Part shown: positions 54,515 through 64,000 of the stretch, in pieces
How the letters are laid out: the number at the start of each line of letters is the position of its first letter
Position numbering within the stretch: position 1 is the stretch's first letter
Source: Canna indica
Lineage: Eukaryota > Streptophyta > Magnoliopsida > Zingiberales > Cannaceae
Reading direction: 5' to 3'
DNA length: 64,000 bases
Assembly: GCA_034359265.1 (NCBI GenBank)
Contig: CP136898.1
Span: 36,975,501-37,039,500 of the forward strand
Made by a program: the position numbers and the translations under genes
Notes under the pieces: model-generated
What the model saw: only the letters and a program-made list of their open reading frames with translations
The model's database searches: none
What the model was told of the DNA's origin: nothing

Positions 54515-57500
54515 ATGTCGGCTGATCGAAGTTGGATGTACCGACGTTTTGATCATGGAGCTTTAACGAATGAGTTTCGATTAGGCGTAACGTACTTCCT
54601 AAATTTCGCCTATTCGAATCGGAATTTCGTTAGCATGGGTGATCAAATCCGATGTCCGTGCCGCATTTGTTCGAATGGTCGATTTTTGGATCGGGAGACT
54701 GTCACTCTGCATCTATATACCAAAGGATTTACACCAAGATATTTTCTATGGACTTGTCACGGGGAGTCACGCGAAGTCGGGACGTCGAGCAATCCTGTCG
54801 TTCAGACATATGGTGAATCTTCCTCTGCTGGTGCTTCTTCATCCGGTCAATGTAATCCTTATAGAACTATGATACTTGATAGTCTTGGGGGTCAATTCCA
54901 CCTGAATGATAATGTTGATCGGCCAGTTCTTCAGACATCAGTCCCACCAGATACTACAGCGGTTGATATCACAGAAGTAGGGGCTGCGGTAGAGATTGAA
55001 TTACCGAATAAAGAAGCTGCAGAATTTTACGAGATGTTGAAAGCTGCCGATGAACCTTTGTATGAGAATTGTCCTAAATACACTAGGTTTTCAGCAATGA
55101 CACAGCTCTTAAACATCAAGGCCGATTGTAATATCAGCGGAGTTGCGTATGATCGGATTGCTGGATTGATTAATGGAATGCTGCCTACTGATAACAAGTT
55201 TGAGCCTACTTTTTATAAGACTAAAAAGCTAATGAGAAAATTGGGGCTTGGGTACGAAAAAATACACGCGTGCCAAAATAACTGCATTTTATATTATAAA
55301 GAAAATGTGCAGTTGGATAAATGCCCTGTATGTCAACACCCTCGTTACAAGGAGAAGAAATCGGTCCGACAGAAAAATATCCCGTTTAAGGTGCTTCGGT
55401 ATTTTCCACTAACACCGAGGCTTCAAAGATTATTCATGTCGGAAAAGACAGCCCCCTACATGAGTTGGCATGCAAGAAGTCGTGATGATACAGTAATGAC
55501 TCATCCATCTGACAGTGAAGCATGGAAACATTTGGATACATGTTATCCTTCATTTGCTATGGATACTAGAAATATCAGATTGGGATTGTGCACAGATGGT
55601 TTTAATCCGTTTGGGCATTCTGCAACTCCTTATTCAGTTTGGCCAGTGCTGTTGACAGTTTATAATTTGCCACCGTCAATGTGCATGAAAGATGAATTTA
55701 TTTATCTTTCGATGATTATTCCGGGTCCTAAGGGCCCGCGAAAAGAAATTGACATATTTCTCAGACCCTTGATAGATGAATTGAAAACATTGTGGACTGA
55801 GGGAGCTGTCACTTATGATTGTCATCGGAAGCAAAACTTCAATTTAAAGGCCGCGGTCTTGTGGACAATCAATGATTTCCCCGCGTACGGCATGTTGTCG
55901 GGTTGGAGCACTCACGGCCGACTCTCTTGCCCGTATTGTATGGAACACTCTAAATCAATCAGTCTTCAGAACGGACGAAAAATCTCATTCTTTGATTGTC
56001 ATCGTCGATTCCTACCGGTTCATCACCAGTATCGAAGGAATCGTAATAAATTTACTAAGGGCAGAGTCGAAAGAGATGGGCCACCACCGATGTTGTCTGG
56101 TGAACAAATGTTAGCACGTGTTTCAGCACTTCCAGATATAGTATTCGGTCGCAATGAAAGAGTGTCAGGTTTTGGCCAAACACACAACTGGGTGAAAAAA
56201 AGTATCTTTTGGGAATTGCCCTATTGGAGTTCATTATTGATTCGACATAATTTAGATGTCATGCACATTGAAAAAAATGTGTTTGATAATATTTTCAACA
56301 CTGTGATGGATATTTCTGGAAAAACTAAAGATAATGTCAAAGCCCGACATGATCTGAAAATACTTTGTAAAAGACCAGAGTTGGAGTTACAAGAGGTCAA
56401 CGGACGATATCTGAAACCGAAGGCCCTATATGTGTTAAATAAACAACAGATCAAAGATGTTTGTCAATGGGTAAAAGAACTCAGATTACCCGATGGATAT
56501 GCTTCAAACTTATCTCGATGTGTGAACGTCGATGATTGCAAAATATCAGGGATGAAGAGCCATGATTGTCATGTATTCATGCAGAGATTACTTCCGATCG
56601 CATTTCGAGATCTTCTACCTGATAATATTTGGGGTCCGTTGACTGAATTAAGTATGTTTTTTAGAAGCATCTGTGCAAATGTCCTTCGAGTCGAAGATAT
56701 GTCAACACTTGAAAATAATATTGTTGAAATCATATGCAAGCTGGAGCAGTTTTTCCCTCCTGCATTTTTTGACTCGATGGAGCATCTACCGATACACTTG
56801 GCATACGAGGCACGAGTTGGTGGCCCCGTTCAATATCGTTGGATGTACTTATTTGAAAGATACATGAATCGTCTGAAGAAAAAAGTAAAGAACACCGCAG
56901 CTGTTGAAGGATCAATATCTGAATCGTATATCATCCAAGAAATTTCAACATTCTGCTCATTTTACTTTGAATCGACAGTACAGACAAGATTTGATCGTCT
57001 TCCACGTAACGACGATGGGGGTGTTCGACATTCAGATGGACGTTTAAATATATTTTGTCACTCTGGTCGTGCTTTTGGTTCTCGTCCATCTCGACACTTA
57101 AGCGATGAAGAGTATCATTTGGCACACTTGTATGTATTACTCAATTGTCCAGAGATTGAACAATTCATTGAAATATTTGACATTGAGATGGTGCAAAAAT
57201 ACTCTATTCACAACGATCAAGAATTGGAGAGATTACGGAATCGTGATTTCCCTACTTGGATTCAGACTTACAGCAAAGATCACAGAGCTGAAATAGATGA
57301 AAAAATATTTGAGTTTGTTAGTGGACCGTCGCGACTTGTGTCGTGCTATAGCGGATATTTTGTTAACGGGTATAAATTTCACACGGTTGAATATTCATTT
57401 GCAAAGAAGACGATGAATGCTGGGGTCTGCGTGAAAGGGACAACCTATGTTGAATGTGATATGGATTTTTATGGACTGATTGAAGAAGTGATAGAGTTGC

Positions 57501-57994
57501 ACTACTTCGGCTTGAAATCAGTGATCCTATTTAGATGTCATTGGTTCGATACAACAGAAAGGGGCATGAAAGTTCATCCAAAATACAAACTTGTTGAGGT
57601 TAATTATAAATCGAAATTGGCAGCAAATGAGCCTTTTATATTGGCATCACAAGCCGAACAAGTATATTACGCGAAGTATCCGGCTCGAAATAAAGATAGA
57701 GCAGATTGGCGTGTAGTCTGTAAGACAAAAGGTAGAGGAAAAATTGATCCGATAGTAGGAGAAAATGATCCTCCTGGTTTCTATCAAGAAGAAGATATTC
57801 CTGCTGTGGATCGTATTATTCCAATACTCGAGGATGCAGACACAACGTCAATTCAATTAGAAGTTGAATATGCTGATGATGACGATCATGAAATTGAGGA
57901 AGCTGAAGATGAAGAAGATGAAGAAGAGGAAGAAGAGGAAGAAGAGGAAGAAGAAGAAGAATTCGAAGACTATTATTCAGATGATGAAGAATAA
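54515..57994 (+). CDS. TNP2-type CACTA transposase
   Basis: One uninterrupted frame of 1159 residues. The first ATG in frame is 54515 (MSADRSWMYRRFD); the frame is open about 21 bases further upstream without an ATG. Domains in order: N-terminal transposase-associated region (about 1-75, with CPCRICSNG and TLHLYTKGF); Transposase_21/TNP2 core (about 240-640), including a CxxC zinc-like pair (CPVCQHPRY), LGLCTDGFNPFG near 356 and HNLDVMHIEKNVFDNIF near 578, candidate sites for catalytic acidic residues; DUF4218 (about 750-850, HLPIHLAYEARVGGPVQYRW); DUF4216 (about 953-1072); and an acidic Glu/Asp tail (about 1122-1159). TNP2 proteins cut CACTA ends in the nucleus (family knowledge). The length is normal and no break was found, so it may be functional. 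The gene lacks introns in this model. Confidence 0.93.
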   Translation: MSADRSWMYRRFDHGALTNEFRLGVTYFLNFAYSNRNFVSMGDQIRCPCRICSNGRFLDRETVTLHLYTKGFTPRYFLWTCHGESREVGTSSNPVVQTYGESSSAGASSSGQCNPYRTMILDSLGGQFHLNDNVDRPVLQTSVPPDTTAVDITEVGAAVEIELPNKEAAEFYEMLKAADEPLYENCPKYTRFSAMTQLLNIKADCNISGVAYDRIAGLINGMLPTDNKFEPTFYKTKKLMRKLGLGYEKIHACQNNCILYYKENVQLDKCPVCQHPRYKEKKSVRQKNIPFKVLRYFPLTPRLQRLFMSEKTAPYMSWHARSRDDTVMTHPSDSEAWKHLDTCYPSFAMDTRNIRLGLCTDGFNPFGHSATPYSVWPVLLTVYNLPPSMCMKDEFIYLSMIIPGPKGPRKEIDIFLRPLIDELKTLWTEGAVTYDCHRKQNFNLKAAVLWTINDFPAYGMLSGWSTHGRLSCPYCMEHSKSISLQNGRKISFFDCHRRFLPVHHQYRRNRNKFTKGRVERDGPPPMLSGEQMLARVSALPDIVFGRNERVSGFGQTHNWVKKSIFWELPYWSSLLIRHNLDVMHIEKNVFDNIFNTVMDISGKTKDNVKARHDLKILCKRPELELQEVNGRYLKPKALYVLNKQQIKDVCQWVKELRLPDGYASNLSRCVNVDDCKISGMKSHDCHVFMQRLLPIAFRDLLPDNIWGPLTELSMFFRSICANVLRVEDMSTLENNIVEIICKLEQFFPPAFFDSMEHLPIHLAYEARVGGPVQYRWMYLFERYMNRLKKKVKNTAAVEGSISESYIIQEISTFCSFYFESTVQTRFDRLPRNDDGGVRHSDGRLNIFCHSGRAFGSRPSRHLSDEEYHLAHLYVLLNCPEIEQFIEIFDIEMVQKYSIHNDQELERLRNRDFPTWIQTYSKDHRAEIDEKIFEFVSGPSRLVSCYSGYFVNGYKFHTVEYSFAKKTMNAGVCVKGTTYVECDMDFYGLIEEVIELHYFGLKSVILFRCHWFDTTERGMKVHPKYKLVEVNYKSKLAANEPFILASQAEQVYYAKYPARNKDRADWRVVCKTKGRGKIDPIVGENDPPGFYQEEDIPAVDRIIPILEDADTTSIQLEVEYADDDDHEIEEAEDEEDEEEEEEEEEEEEEEFEDYYSDDEE

Positions 57995-58069
57995 TTGTAA
58001 AGTATATATTTTATTAAATATATCTCTACTATTTATACAATAATCTGATTATATGTCTGTTCGACAGAT

Positions 58070-59605
58070 ATGTCTGGTCGTGGTTATCGACGCAGGAGAG
58101 TTTCGGAGTCTCCGATCGGTGAGACTCCAGCACTTACTCATGCTGCTGATCCTCCTGTTGCTAATCCTCATTCCGATGATACTGCCGAGGCTAGTACATC
58201 CAGACGTAGGCGGCCACGCGGGCCGAACAGGTGGCAGCCTCCACCAGCCACAGAGTCACGTAGATTGATTAGCGTGATTGGGGAGCGGTACGTAATATAT
58301 CATGAATTATGAATCATTACAAATTCATTATATCATAATATAATATTAAAATTTATTTTTGTTGTGCAGGTTCCAGCAAGAAGAAGTGCCGAGGAGCATT
58401 TCTTCTACTATTCGACGATACATGCACGGGGCATGGCCTACGTGGTCTCACGTGCCTAGCGAGCACGTCGACATGTTATGGCGCGAGTTTGAGGCACGTA
58501 TTATTATTTTTTTTACATGCATGATGATATATTAATATTGGTACTGATATTATTATTTTGCAGGCTCGCTATACATGGGCCGAGGACCAGAGGCCCTTCA
58601 TTTACGCTGCCTGGGAGGCTATTTCTCGGGCAAGGTACAACGGGCAGCTGGGGCAAGCTCGGTCCCAGGCGATGGCCCGAGCTGGGACCACTAACATCGC
58701 GGAGACTCGGGGATACGGCCCCGGTTGGATTACTCCGGATATATGGGACCAGCTCGTGGGGATATGGTCGACGGATCGATGGCAGGAGGTTTCTCGGAAT
58801 GCGGCTAGAAATCGCATGTCGGGAGGAGCAGCGCGTCACACCGGCGGCTCTGTTGCATTTGCAGTGCACGCAAACCGTATGGTAAGTATATCTTTTAATT
58901 ATATATTTTATTTGTTATTATGTGTACTAATTAATGTATTTGTTTTGTAAATGTAGACGACGGTGTCGGATGACGGGACTGTCCAGCGACCCTCCCCGAT
59001 GGCAGTGTTTGAGCGGACTCACCGTCGAGCACATGGGACTGGGGAGTACATCCACAACCGCGCTGCATACATTATGGTAATTATATATTTGTTTAAATTA
59101 TTCATTATATATTTATAATTTAAGTTTTATGATAAATATTAAACAAAAAATCAAACTCGAGTAGGAGACCTACAGCCAGACGGTGGTGCAGCGCGGGGGT
59201 ACCCCCGAGGACTTTGACGCAGCATCGTGGGTCGAGGCCGCAGGTGGCTGGGACCATGGCCGCGTATATGGCTTCGCAGATAGTGGTCATGCGCGAGCCG
59301 TACTAGGGCCACTTGGGGCACCGACCCCTCCGGTCGCTGGTGAGCGGCCGTCCACCTCTAGATCCAGTTATGATCATAGTAACAGAATAAGGACTCTAGA
59401 GGAGACGGTCGCGCGTCAGACTGAGATGATGGAGCACCAGAGTCAGACGATGGCGCGTCAGAGTCAGACGATGGCGAATATAGAAGCTATGCTACGCAAC
59501 TTGTCGGGTCATCCCGAAGCAGGCATCTCTTCGGCATCATCTAATCCGTCGTCCTCGAGTCAGTCCACATGTGCGGGCCTTTTAGGGGAGGATAATGACT
59601 TCTGA
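58070..59605 (+). CDS. CACTA B second gene (plant Transposase_24, Ptta/En/Spm type), 3' end replaced
   Basis: Exons 58070-58287, 58370-58493, 58564-58881, 58957-59076 and 59165-59605 sum to 1221 bp, a 406-residue frame without breaks. Features: basic N-terminus MSGRGYRRRRVSE; RRRRPRGPNR; HGAWPTWSHVPSEHVDMLW; ARYTWAEDQRPFIYAAW; ARHTGGSVAFAVHANRM; AVFERTHRRAHGTGEYI; VVQRGGTPEDFDAASWVEAA; a heptad helix with repeated MxxQSQTMxRQ; and a Ser-rich tail. The second intron begins GCACGT (a GC donor). The last 12 or so residues (after SSSQST) are read from flanking repeat DNA because the element end is deleted; copies A and C continue with PVYTQALQTP. By analogy with TnpA/TNPD systems it may bind the subterminal repeats, which is unproven. 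Confidence 0.85.
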
Positions 59606-60410
59606 GGACTACATCAGCCCTAATTTTTATCAAATAAGGAGATTGTAGAGAGTTGAGTCAAATTAATTATGTCCGAATCGAATACATTGAGATTGACTAG
59701 ACCCAAATTGAAGTTGATTTGATCAAGTTATGGTCCAAATCTCTAATATGTTCATCGACTCTTAATTTTGCCAACCTGCAAATTGAGATCTCCGTGATTG
59801 ATGTTGATAAATAGCCTCTATCCATTGGTTAGGCAGGGTTGGGAACCTAAGTACAAGTAGGAATCATATTTTGCCCACTTGAACACTACTTCGACGTAGG
59901 CCTTGTGCCGGCCTTTTAGGGGAGGATAGTGACTTTTGAGGACTACATTAGCCCTAATTTTCATCAAATGAGGTGATTGTAGAGAGTTGACTCAAATTAG
60001 GTCCGAACCGAATACATTGAGATTGACTAGACCCAAATTGAAGTTGATTTGATCAAGTTATGGTCCAAATCTCTAATATGTTCATCGACTCTTAATTTTG
60101 CCAACCTGCAAATTGAGATCTCCGTGATTGATGTTGATAAATAGCCTCTATACATTGGTTAGGCAGGGTTGGGAACCTAAGTACAAGTAGGAATCATATT
60201 TTGCCCACTTGAACACTACTTCGACGTAGGCCTTGTGCCGGCCTTTTAGGGGAGGATAGTGACTTTTGAGGACTACATTAGCCCTAATTTTCATCAAATG
60301 AGGTGATTGTAGAGAGTTGACTCAAATTAGGTCCGAACCGAATACATTGAGACTAACTAGACCCAAATTGAATTTGATTTGATCAAGTTATAGTTGAACC
60401 AAATTTTATA
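59570..60410. repeat. Tandem array of about 330-bp units
   Basis: Units start at TGTGC(G/C)GGCC: 59570, 59904 and 60234 (third incomplete). Units 2 and 3 are almost identical; unit 1 is more diverged. Another unit lies at 51290-51400 plus 52956-53040. Each holds GGTTGGGAACCTAAG, CACTTGAACACTA and TTTTAGGGGAGGAT landmarks. No coding content. Confidence 0.9.
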
Positions 60411-60518
60411 ATTGAACCAAGCTGTTGACTCGGATCTCATTAAGACCAACTACTAAACTAGCCCACTATCATCCATGGATGAACAAGGCTAAAAAATAAT
60501 GTACACTAGTTTTCTCCT

Positions 60519-61022
60519 AAACTTTTGATAGGATACAATCAACATTTAAGAGAGAATATATCTGCATTAATTTCGGAAAAGAAAATTTGGAAAATTATAA
60601 CTAATACCCGAATTATTGATAGGTTTTTTTCTTTCTTTACATCAAGTCTTTCACTACATTTATGACCAAAATTTCAACTATTATTAGGAAGACTTGACAA
60701 GAATAAAAGGTCAAATTTTAGCCAATTTGGCTGCAAATTATAATGGTCCAAATTTGACAGAATGACAACTAAACTTTTGACATGATACAATCAACATTTA
60801 AGAGAGAATATATCTGCATTAATTTTGGAAAAGAAAATTTGGAAAATTATAACTAATACCTAAATTATTGGTAAGTTTTATTTTTTTTTACAACAAGTCT
60901 TTCATTATATTTATGGCCAAATATTTAATTATTAATCGGAAGACTTGACAAGAATAAAAGGTCAAATTTTAGTCAAATTGGCTGCAAATTATAATGGTCC
61001 AAATTTGATATAATGACAACTA
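60519..61022. repeat. Two-copy tandem repeat of 252 bp
   Basis: AAACTTTTGA(T/C)A(G/T)GATACAATC begins at 60519 and again at 60771. The copies match to about 61022 through GGCTGCAAATTATAATGG and AATGACAACTAA. AT-rich, non-coding. Confidence 0.88.
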
Positions 61023-61179
61023 ATTATTATTTTTTGATAAGTCAAATCAAAATATACATGAAAACAATTTGTCTTTTCAACAAATTAATTTTTTTTGACA
61101 AATGAAACAATTAATTGCAAATTAAATTCCTTATTTAATTACTTTCATATATAAATAGTGAGTAGGCCCTCCCTTTAAA

Positions 61180-61890
61180 GATACAATTAAGATTTACTCG
61201 GCCTCACGGTGGGCGCCAAATTTTCTTACCTGAAGTCAGGGTAATGCGGTCCTACGCATCTCCTGGTTCGGTGCGACTTGAGTGGGGGACTTGCAAAGAC
61301 ACTCTAATACTCAAGTAAAAAAGAATTCAGGTGTGGGTATGAAATTGAAATCAAATTGATAGTATACCTTGTTTGCATGACTCTAGTAGTGGAGTAGTGG
61401 CTAATGGCCGTTACGGGGAGGTGTCCCATCCTATGTCTATAAAAATCCCCCTATTTCTTCTTTCTCATGCGTATATGAGTTTCTGCATGGAGTGTGAGGT
61501 GCTGCGAGTTTTTTGTTCCTCTGGTGATCAATCTTGGGTTGGTAGTGAGTAGATCAGAGGATGTTGTGGGTTCTTACTATTGGGCTTATGGGGAAAGTAG
61601 GAGGTGCGAGGGCAGTTGTGACAGCCAAGGTGCCTGGAGACCCGAGGTCGGCAAACTACGATGAGTTCGTGTCATTGGGCATACACAGCACAATCCTCCT
61701 TCACCCCGAACTAGAGAGGGGTGTTGTTTTGACTTATCAATGCGAGCCTCTTTTTATAATTTGCTAAATACTCACCCAAAATGCTTCTTAATTGCTCACT
61801 CATCAATTTGAACTCAAAGATCCAAAAATTTAAATAAACCAAGCTCAAAGCTAAAACAACACAGTAGTCAAATCGAGGTTCAGCTTGTTA
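61180..61890 (-). repeat. Fragment of the Ty3-type element seen at 16.1 kb
   Basis: A primer-site-like CTCGGCCTCACGGTGGGCGCC at 61198-61218 is followed by an LTR start similar to 16122 onward, to about 61360. After that the similarity is lost. 61425-61780 has a TATAAAAATCCCC box and a short plus frame (61561-61767) without domain. No gene is supported. Confidence 0.5.
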
Positions 61891-62396
61891 ACGCTCGTAA
61901 ATTAGATTTTGTCATTTGCAGATAATGTCCTAATTCTATTTTCTTTTATAATTGGATAAAGAGCAAATTTGGTACTTGAAATTTGTGTAGTTCACTAATT
62001 CATACCCAACTTCAAAACTTAACAAATTCGTACCTTACTCACTTAACATGTTAATACTTTCATAGAGCTGCCATAATCGAAGTAAAAGAAAATGCTTGCG
62101 CCATCGCCAGCTAGCTTTCTATCTCAAGTTTTTTGGGTCAAAAATATCAAGACTACCACGTTAGGCTTACAAAAAATTTTTACCGTCGTTTAAGTTGAAA
62201 GAAGAAGAAGTTAATTCAATTGGTTTTCTCACTTTTTACCTCGCCGTTCTTGCTAATTTCACTGACTAGAGTTTTCTCTGATCACTTGGCATGAATAGTT
62301 GATCAGTGAATTAAGGAGGGAAATCAATTTGATAATGTCTAAGCAAAAATATTTTCCTCATGGAGGAGCATGGAGCAAGAATACTTCACTACTAGA
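61888..62396. repeat. Second copy of the older dispersed repeat
   Basis: Matches 50765-51241 with substitutions. It is interrupted after AAGAATACTT by CACTA C. The undisturbed counterpart continues TACCTCTCTGATCC at 51241. Confidence 0.85.
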
Positions 62397-62404
62397 AAAA
62401 TGGT

Positions 62405-62790
62405 CATCAGCAACGGCTGATGCAGTTGCTGAGCCGTTGCTGAAGAGCATCAGCAACGGCTGAGCCGTTGCAATAGAGCCGTGACAGAAAGTCGCGTTGC
62501 TGATGACTTAGCAACGGATCAGCAACGGCCGCTCGGGCCGTCGCTCAAAACATTATCAGCAACGGCCGCTCGGGCCGTCGCTAAAACTATTATCAGCAAC
62601 GGTTTTGCCACAGACCCGGAGCCGTTGCTGATAACATTAATAGCAACGGCCGCTGAGTCCGTAGCAACGCCGTTAGTAAAACGCCGTCGCTAAGCCGTTG
62701 CTGTAGGTCATCAGCAACGGCTTTCGATACACTTTTAGCAAACGGCTTTCCCACGGACGCCCGTGGGAAAGCCGTTGCTGATGACGAATA
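62405..62790. repeat. Subterminal repeats of CACTA C
   Basis: Same motif and nearly the same arrangement as 20020-20350, with an extra tandem copy of CAGCAACGGCCGCTCGGGCC at about 62520-62580. Confidence 0.88.
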
Positions 62791-63085
62791 CCTGCAACCA
62801 GAAAATTTGAAAATTTCAAATTTCCATTGATACATTGATACATTTATCTGATACATAACTCACACACCCATACCCTCATACACACATTCATTCACACATC
62901 ACAAACACCTCATACACATTCATTCACACATCACAAACACACCAACATATATACATCAAAACAATTATACTTATATTGATAATTATCCACGATAGTATAA
63001 AAACAATTCAAATGCAAAATTGAAGTATCAATATCCAAACAAAATAAGTTAAACAAGTTCAATATCCAAACAAAAAATCTCACGA

Positions 63086-64000
63086 TCAAGATGGAGGATG
63101 GTCTGGATTATATGGCGGGGTCTGGAGCGCTTGAGTGTACACCGGCGTGGACTGACTCGAGGACGATGGATTAGATGATGCCGAAGAGATGACTGGTTCG
63201 GGATGACCTGACAAGTTGCGTAGCATAGCTTCTATATTCGCCATCGTCTGACTCTGACGCTCCATCATCTCAGTCTGACGCGCGACCGTCTCCTCTAGTG
63301 TCCTTATCCTATTACTATGATCATAACTGGATCTAGAGGTGGACGACCGCTCACCAGCGACCGAAGGGGTCGGTGCCCCAAGTGGCCCTAGTACGGCTCG
63401 CGCATGACCACTATCTGCGAAGCTATATACGCGGCCATGGTCCCAGCCACCTGCGGCCTCGACCCACGATGCTGCGTCAAAGTCCTCGGGGGTACCCCCG
63501 CGCTGCACCACCGTCTGGCTGTAGGTCTCCTACTCGAGTTTGATTTTTTATTTAATATTTATCATAAAACTTAAATTATAAATATATAATGAATAATTTA
63601 AACAAATATATAATTACCATAATGTATGCAGCGCGGTTGTCGATGTACTCCCCCATCCCATGTGCTCGACGGTGAGTCCGCTCGAACACCGCCATCGGGG
63701 AGGGTCGCTGGACAGTCCCGTCATCCGACACCGTCGTCTACATTTACAAAACAAATACATTAATTAGTACACATAATAACAAATAAAATATATAATTAAA
63801 AGATATACTTACCATACGGTTTGCGTGCATTGCAAATGCAACAGAGCCGCCGGTGTGACGCGCTGCTCCTCCCGACATGCGATTTCTAGCCGCATTCCGA
63901 GAAACCTCCTGCCATCGATCCGTCGACCATATCCCCACGAGCTGGTCCCATATATCCGGAGTAATCCAACCGGGGCCGTATCCCCGAGTCTCCGCGATGT
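63086..64000 (-). CDS. CACTA C second gene (Transposase_24 type), partial
   Basis: Minus-strand exons 63529-63086, 63737-63618 and the end of the exon from 63813 onward are visible. They read EVSRNAARNRMSGGAARHTG, AVFERTHRRAHGMGEYI, VVQRGGTPEDFDAASWVEAA, DHGRVYSFADSGHARAVLGP, then a helix and Ser-rich tail to ALQTPPYNPDHPPS. No stop or frameshift was seen in the visible part. Its C-terminus shows what CACTA B has lost. The N-terminal exons lie beyond the window. Confidence 0.85.

Larger units (their letters stand above)
53041..59569 (+). mobile_element. CACTA B: transposase-bearing CACTA element lacking its right end
   Basis: It begins CACTACTAGAAACTTGGTC after TGT (53038-53040). It holds left subterminal repeats, a GC-rich leader, a 26-bp minisatellite, a perfect hairpin, an open TNP2 gene and a five-exon second gene. 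No inverted CACTA terminus or right subterminal array follows. Within the last exon the sequence switches at about 59569 to the tandem repeat that flanks the left side, with TGT at 59570-59572. The right 1 kb or more, present in CACTA A and C, is deleted. Confidence 0.92.
62397..64000 (-). mobile_element. CACTA C: start of a third copy of the A/B family, runs past the window end
   Basis: Begins CACTACTAGAAAAATGGTC after CTT (62394-62396). The 62405-62790 subterminal array of AGCAACGGCC words and the minus-strand second gene follow, in the same orientation as CACTA A. The other end and any TNP2 gene are outside the window. Confidence 0.92.

Overview
The window looks like a transposon-dense stretch of a flowering-plant nuclear genome. 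The evidence is Ty1/copia and Ty3/gypsy retrotransposons with plant-type primer sites, CACTA (En/Spm) elements with a TNP2 transposase, a hAT-type MITE, GT-AG introns, AT-rich spacers and one recognisable intron-containing nuclear gene. Nothing prokaryotic is present, and no rRNA, tRNA or CRISPR array was seen. The species cannot be fixed from the sequence alone.

Layout. 1-6037: a SIRE-like copia element (minus strand), cut by the window start. 6038-8940: an anonymous repeat abutting a truncated Ty3/gypsy element (minus). 9501-14868: a complete CACTA element (TSD TGT) with a decayed accessory gene and a large non-coding interior. 14869-17030: leader and LTR remnants of a second Ty3-type element. 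18427-50135: a type-II prohibitin (PHB2-like) pseudogene on the minus strand whose six recognisable pieces are scattered over 31.7 kb. One piece was split by a copia element (about 19114-33854), which itself hosts CACTA A (20002-23859) and a 4.3-kb composite insertion containing another CACTA (30305-31968). A hAT MITE (34854-35357) sits in one intron. Intron 1 holds copia 3 (36329-49498, minus), and copia 4 of the same family (42918-49068, plus) is inserted inside copia 3. 50760-64000: copies of an older repeat with 330-bp tandem units, interrupted by a SIRE-like solo LTR (51401-52955), the transposase-encoding CACTA B (53041-59569) and the start of CACTA C (62397 to the window end).

How the parts relate. 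CACTA A, B and C are one family with the same CACTACTAGAAA ends and CAGCAACGGC subterminal repeats. B keeps an uninterrupted TNP2 frame (54515-57994) and a five-exon second gene, but has lost its right terminus. A keeps both ends and its TSD but has lost most of TNP2. B could therefore be an immobile source of transposase for A-type copies; that role is inferred. Copia 3 and 4 lie in opposite orientation, giving a roughly 5.5-kb-armed inverted repeat. Both conserve splice signals that would join an ATG inside the LTR, in frame, to gag across a roughly 2-kb leader intron.

Most retrotransposon reading frames are broken. The TNP2 frame is the only long, apparently intact coding sequence. Nested TSDs and paralogous empty sites let the insertion order be read directly.
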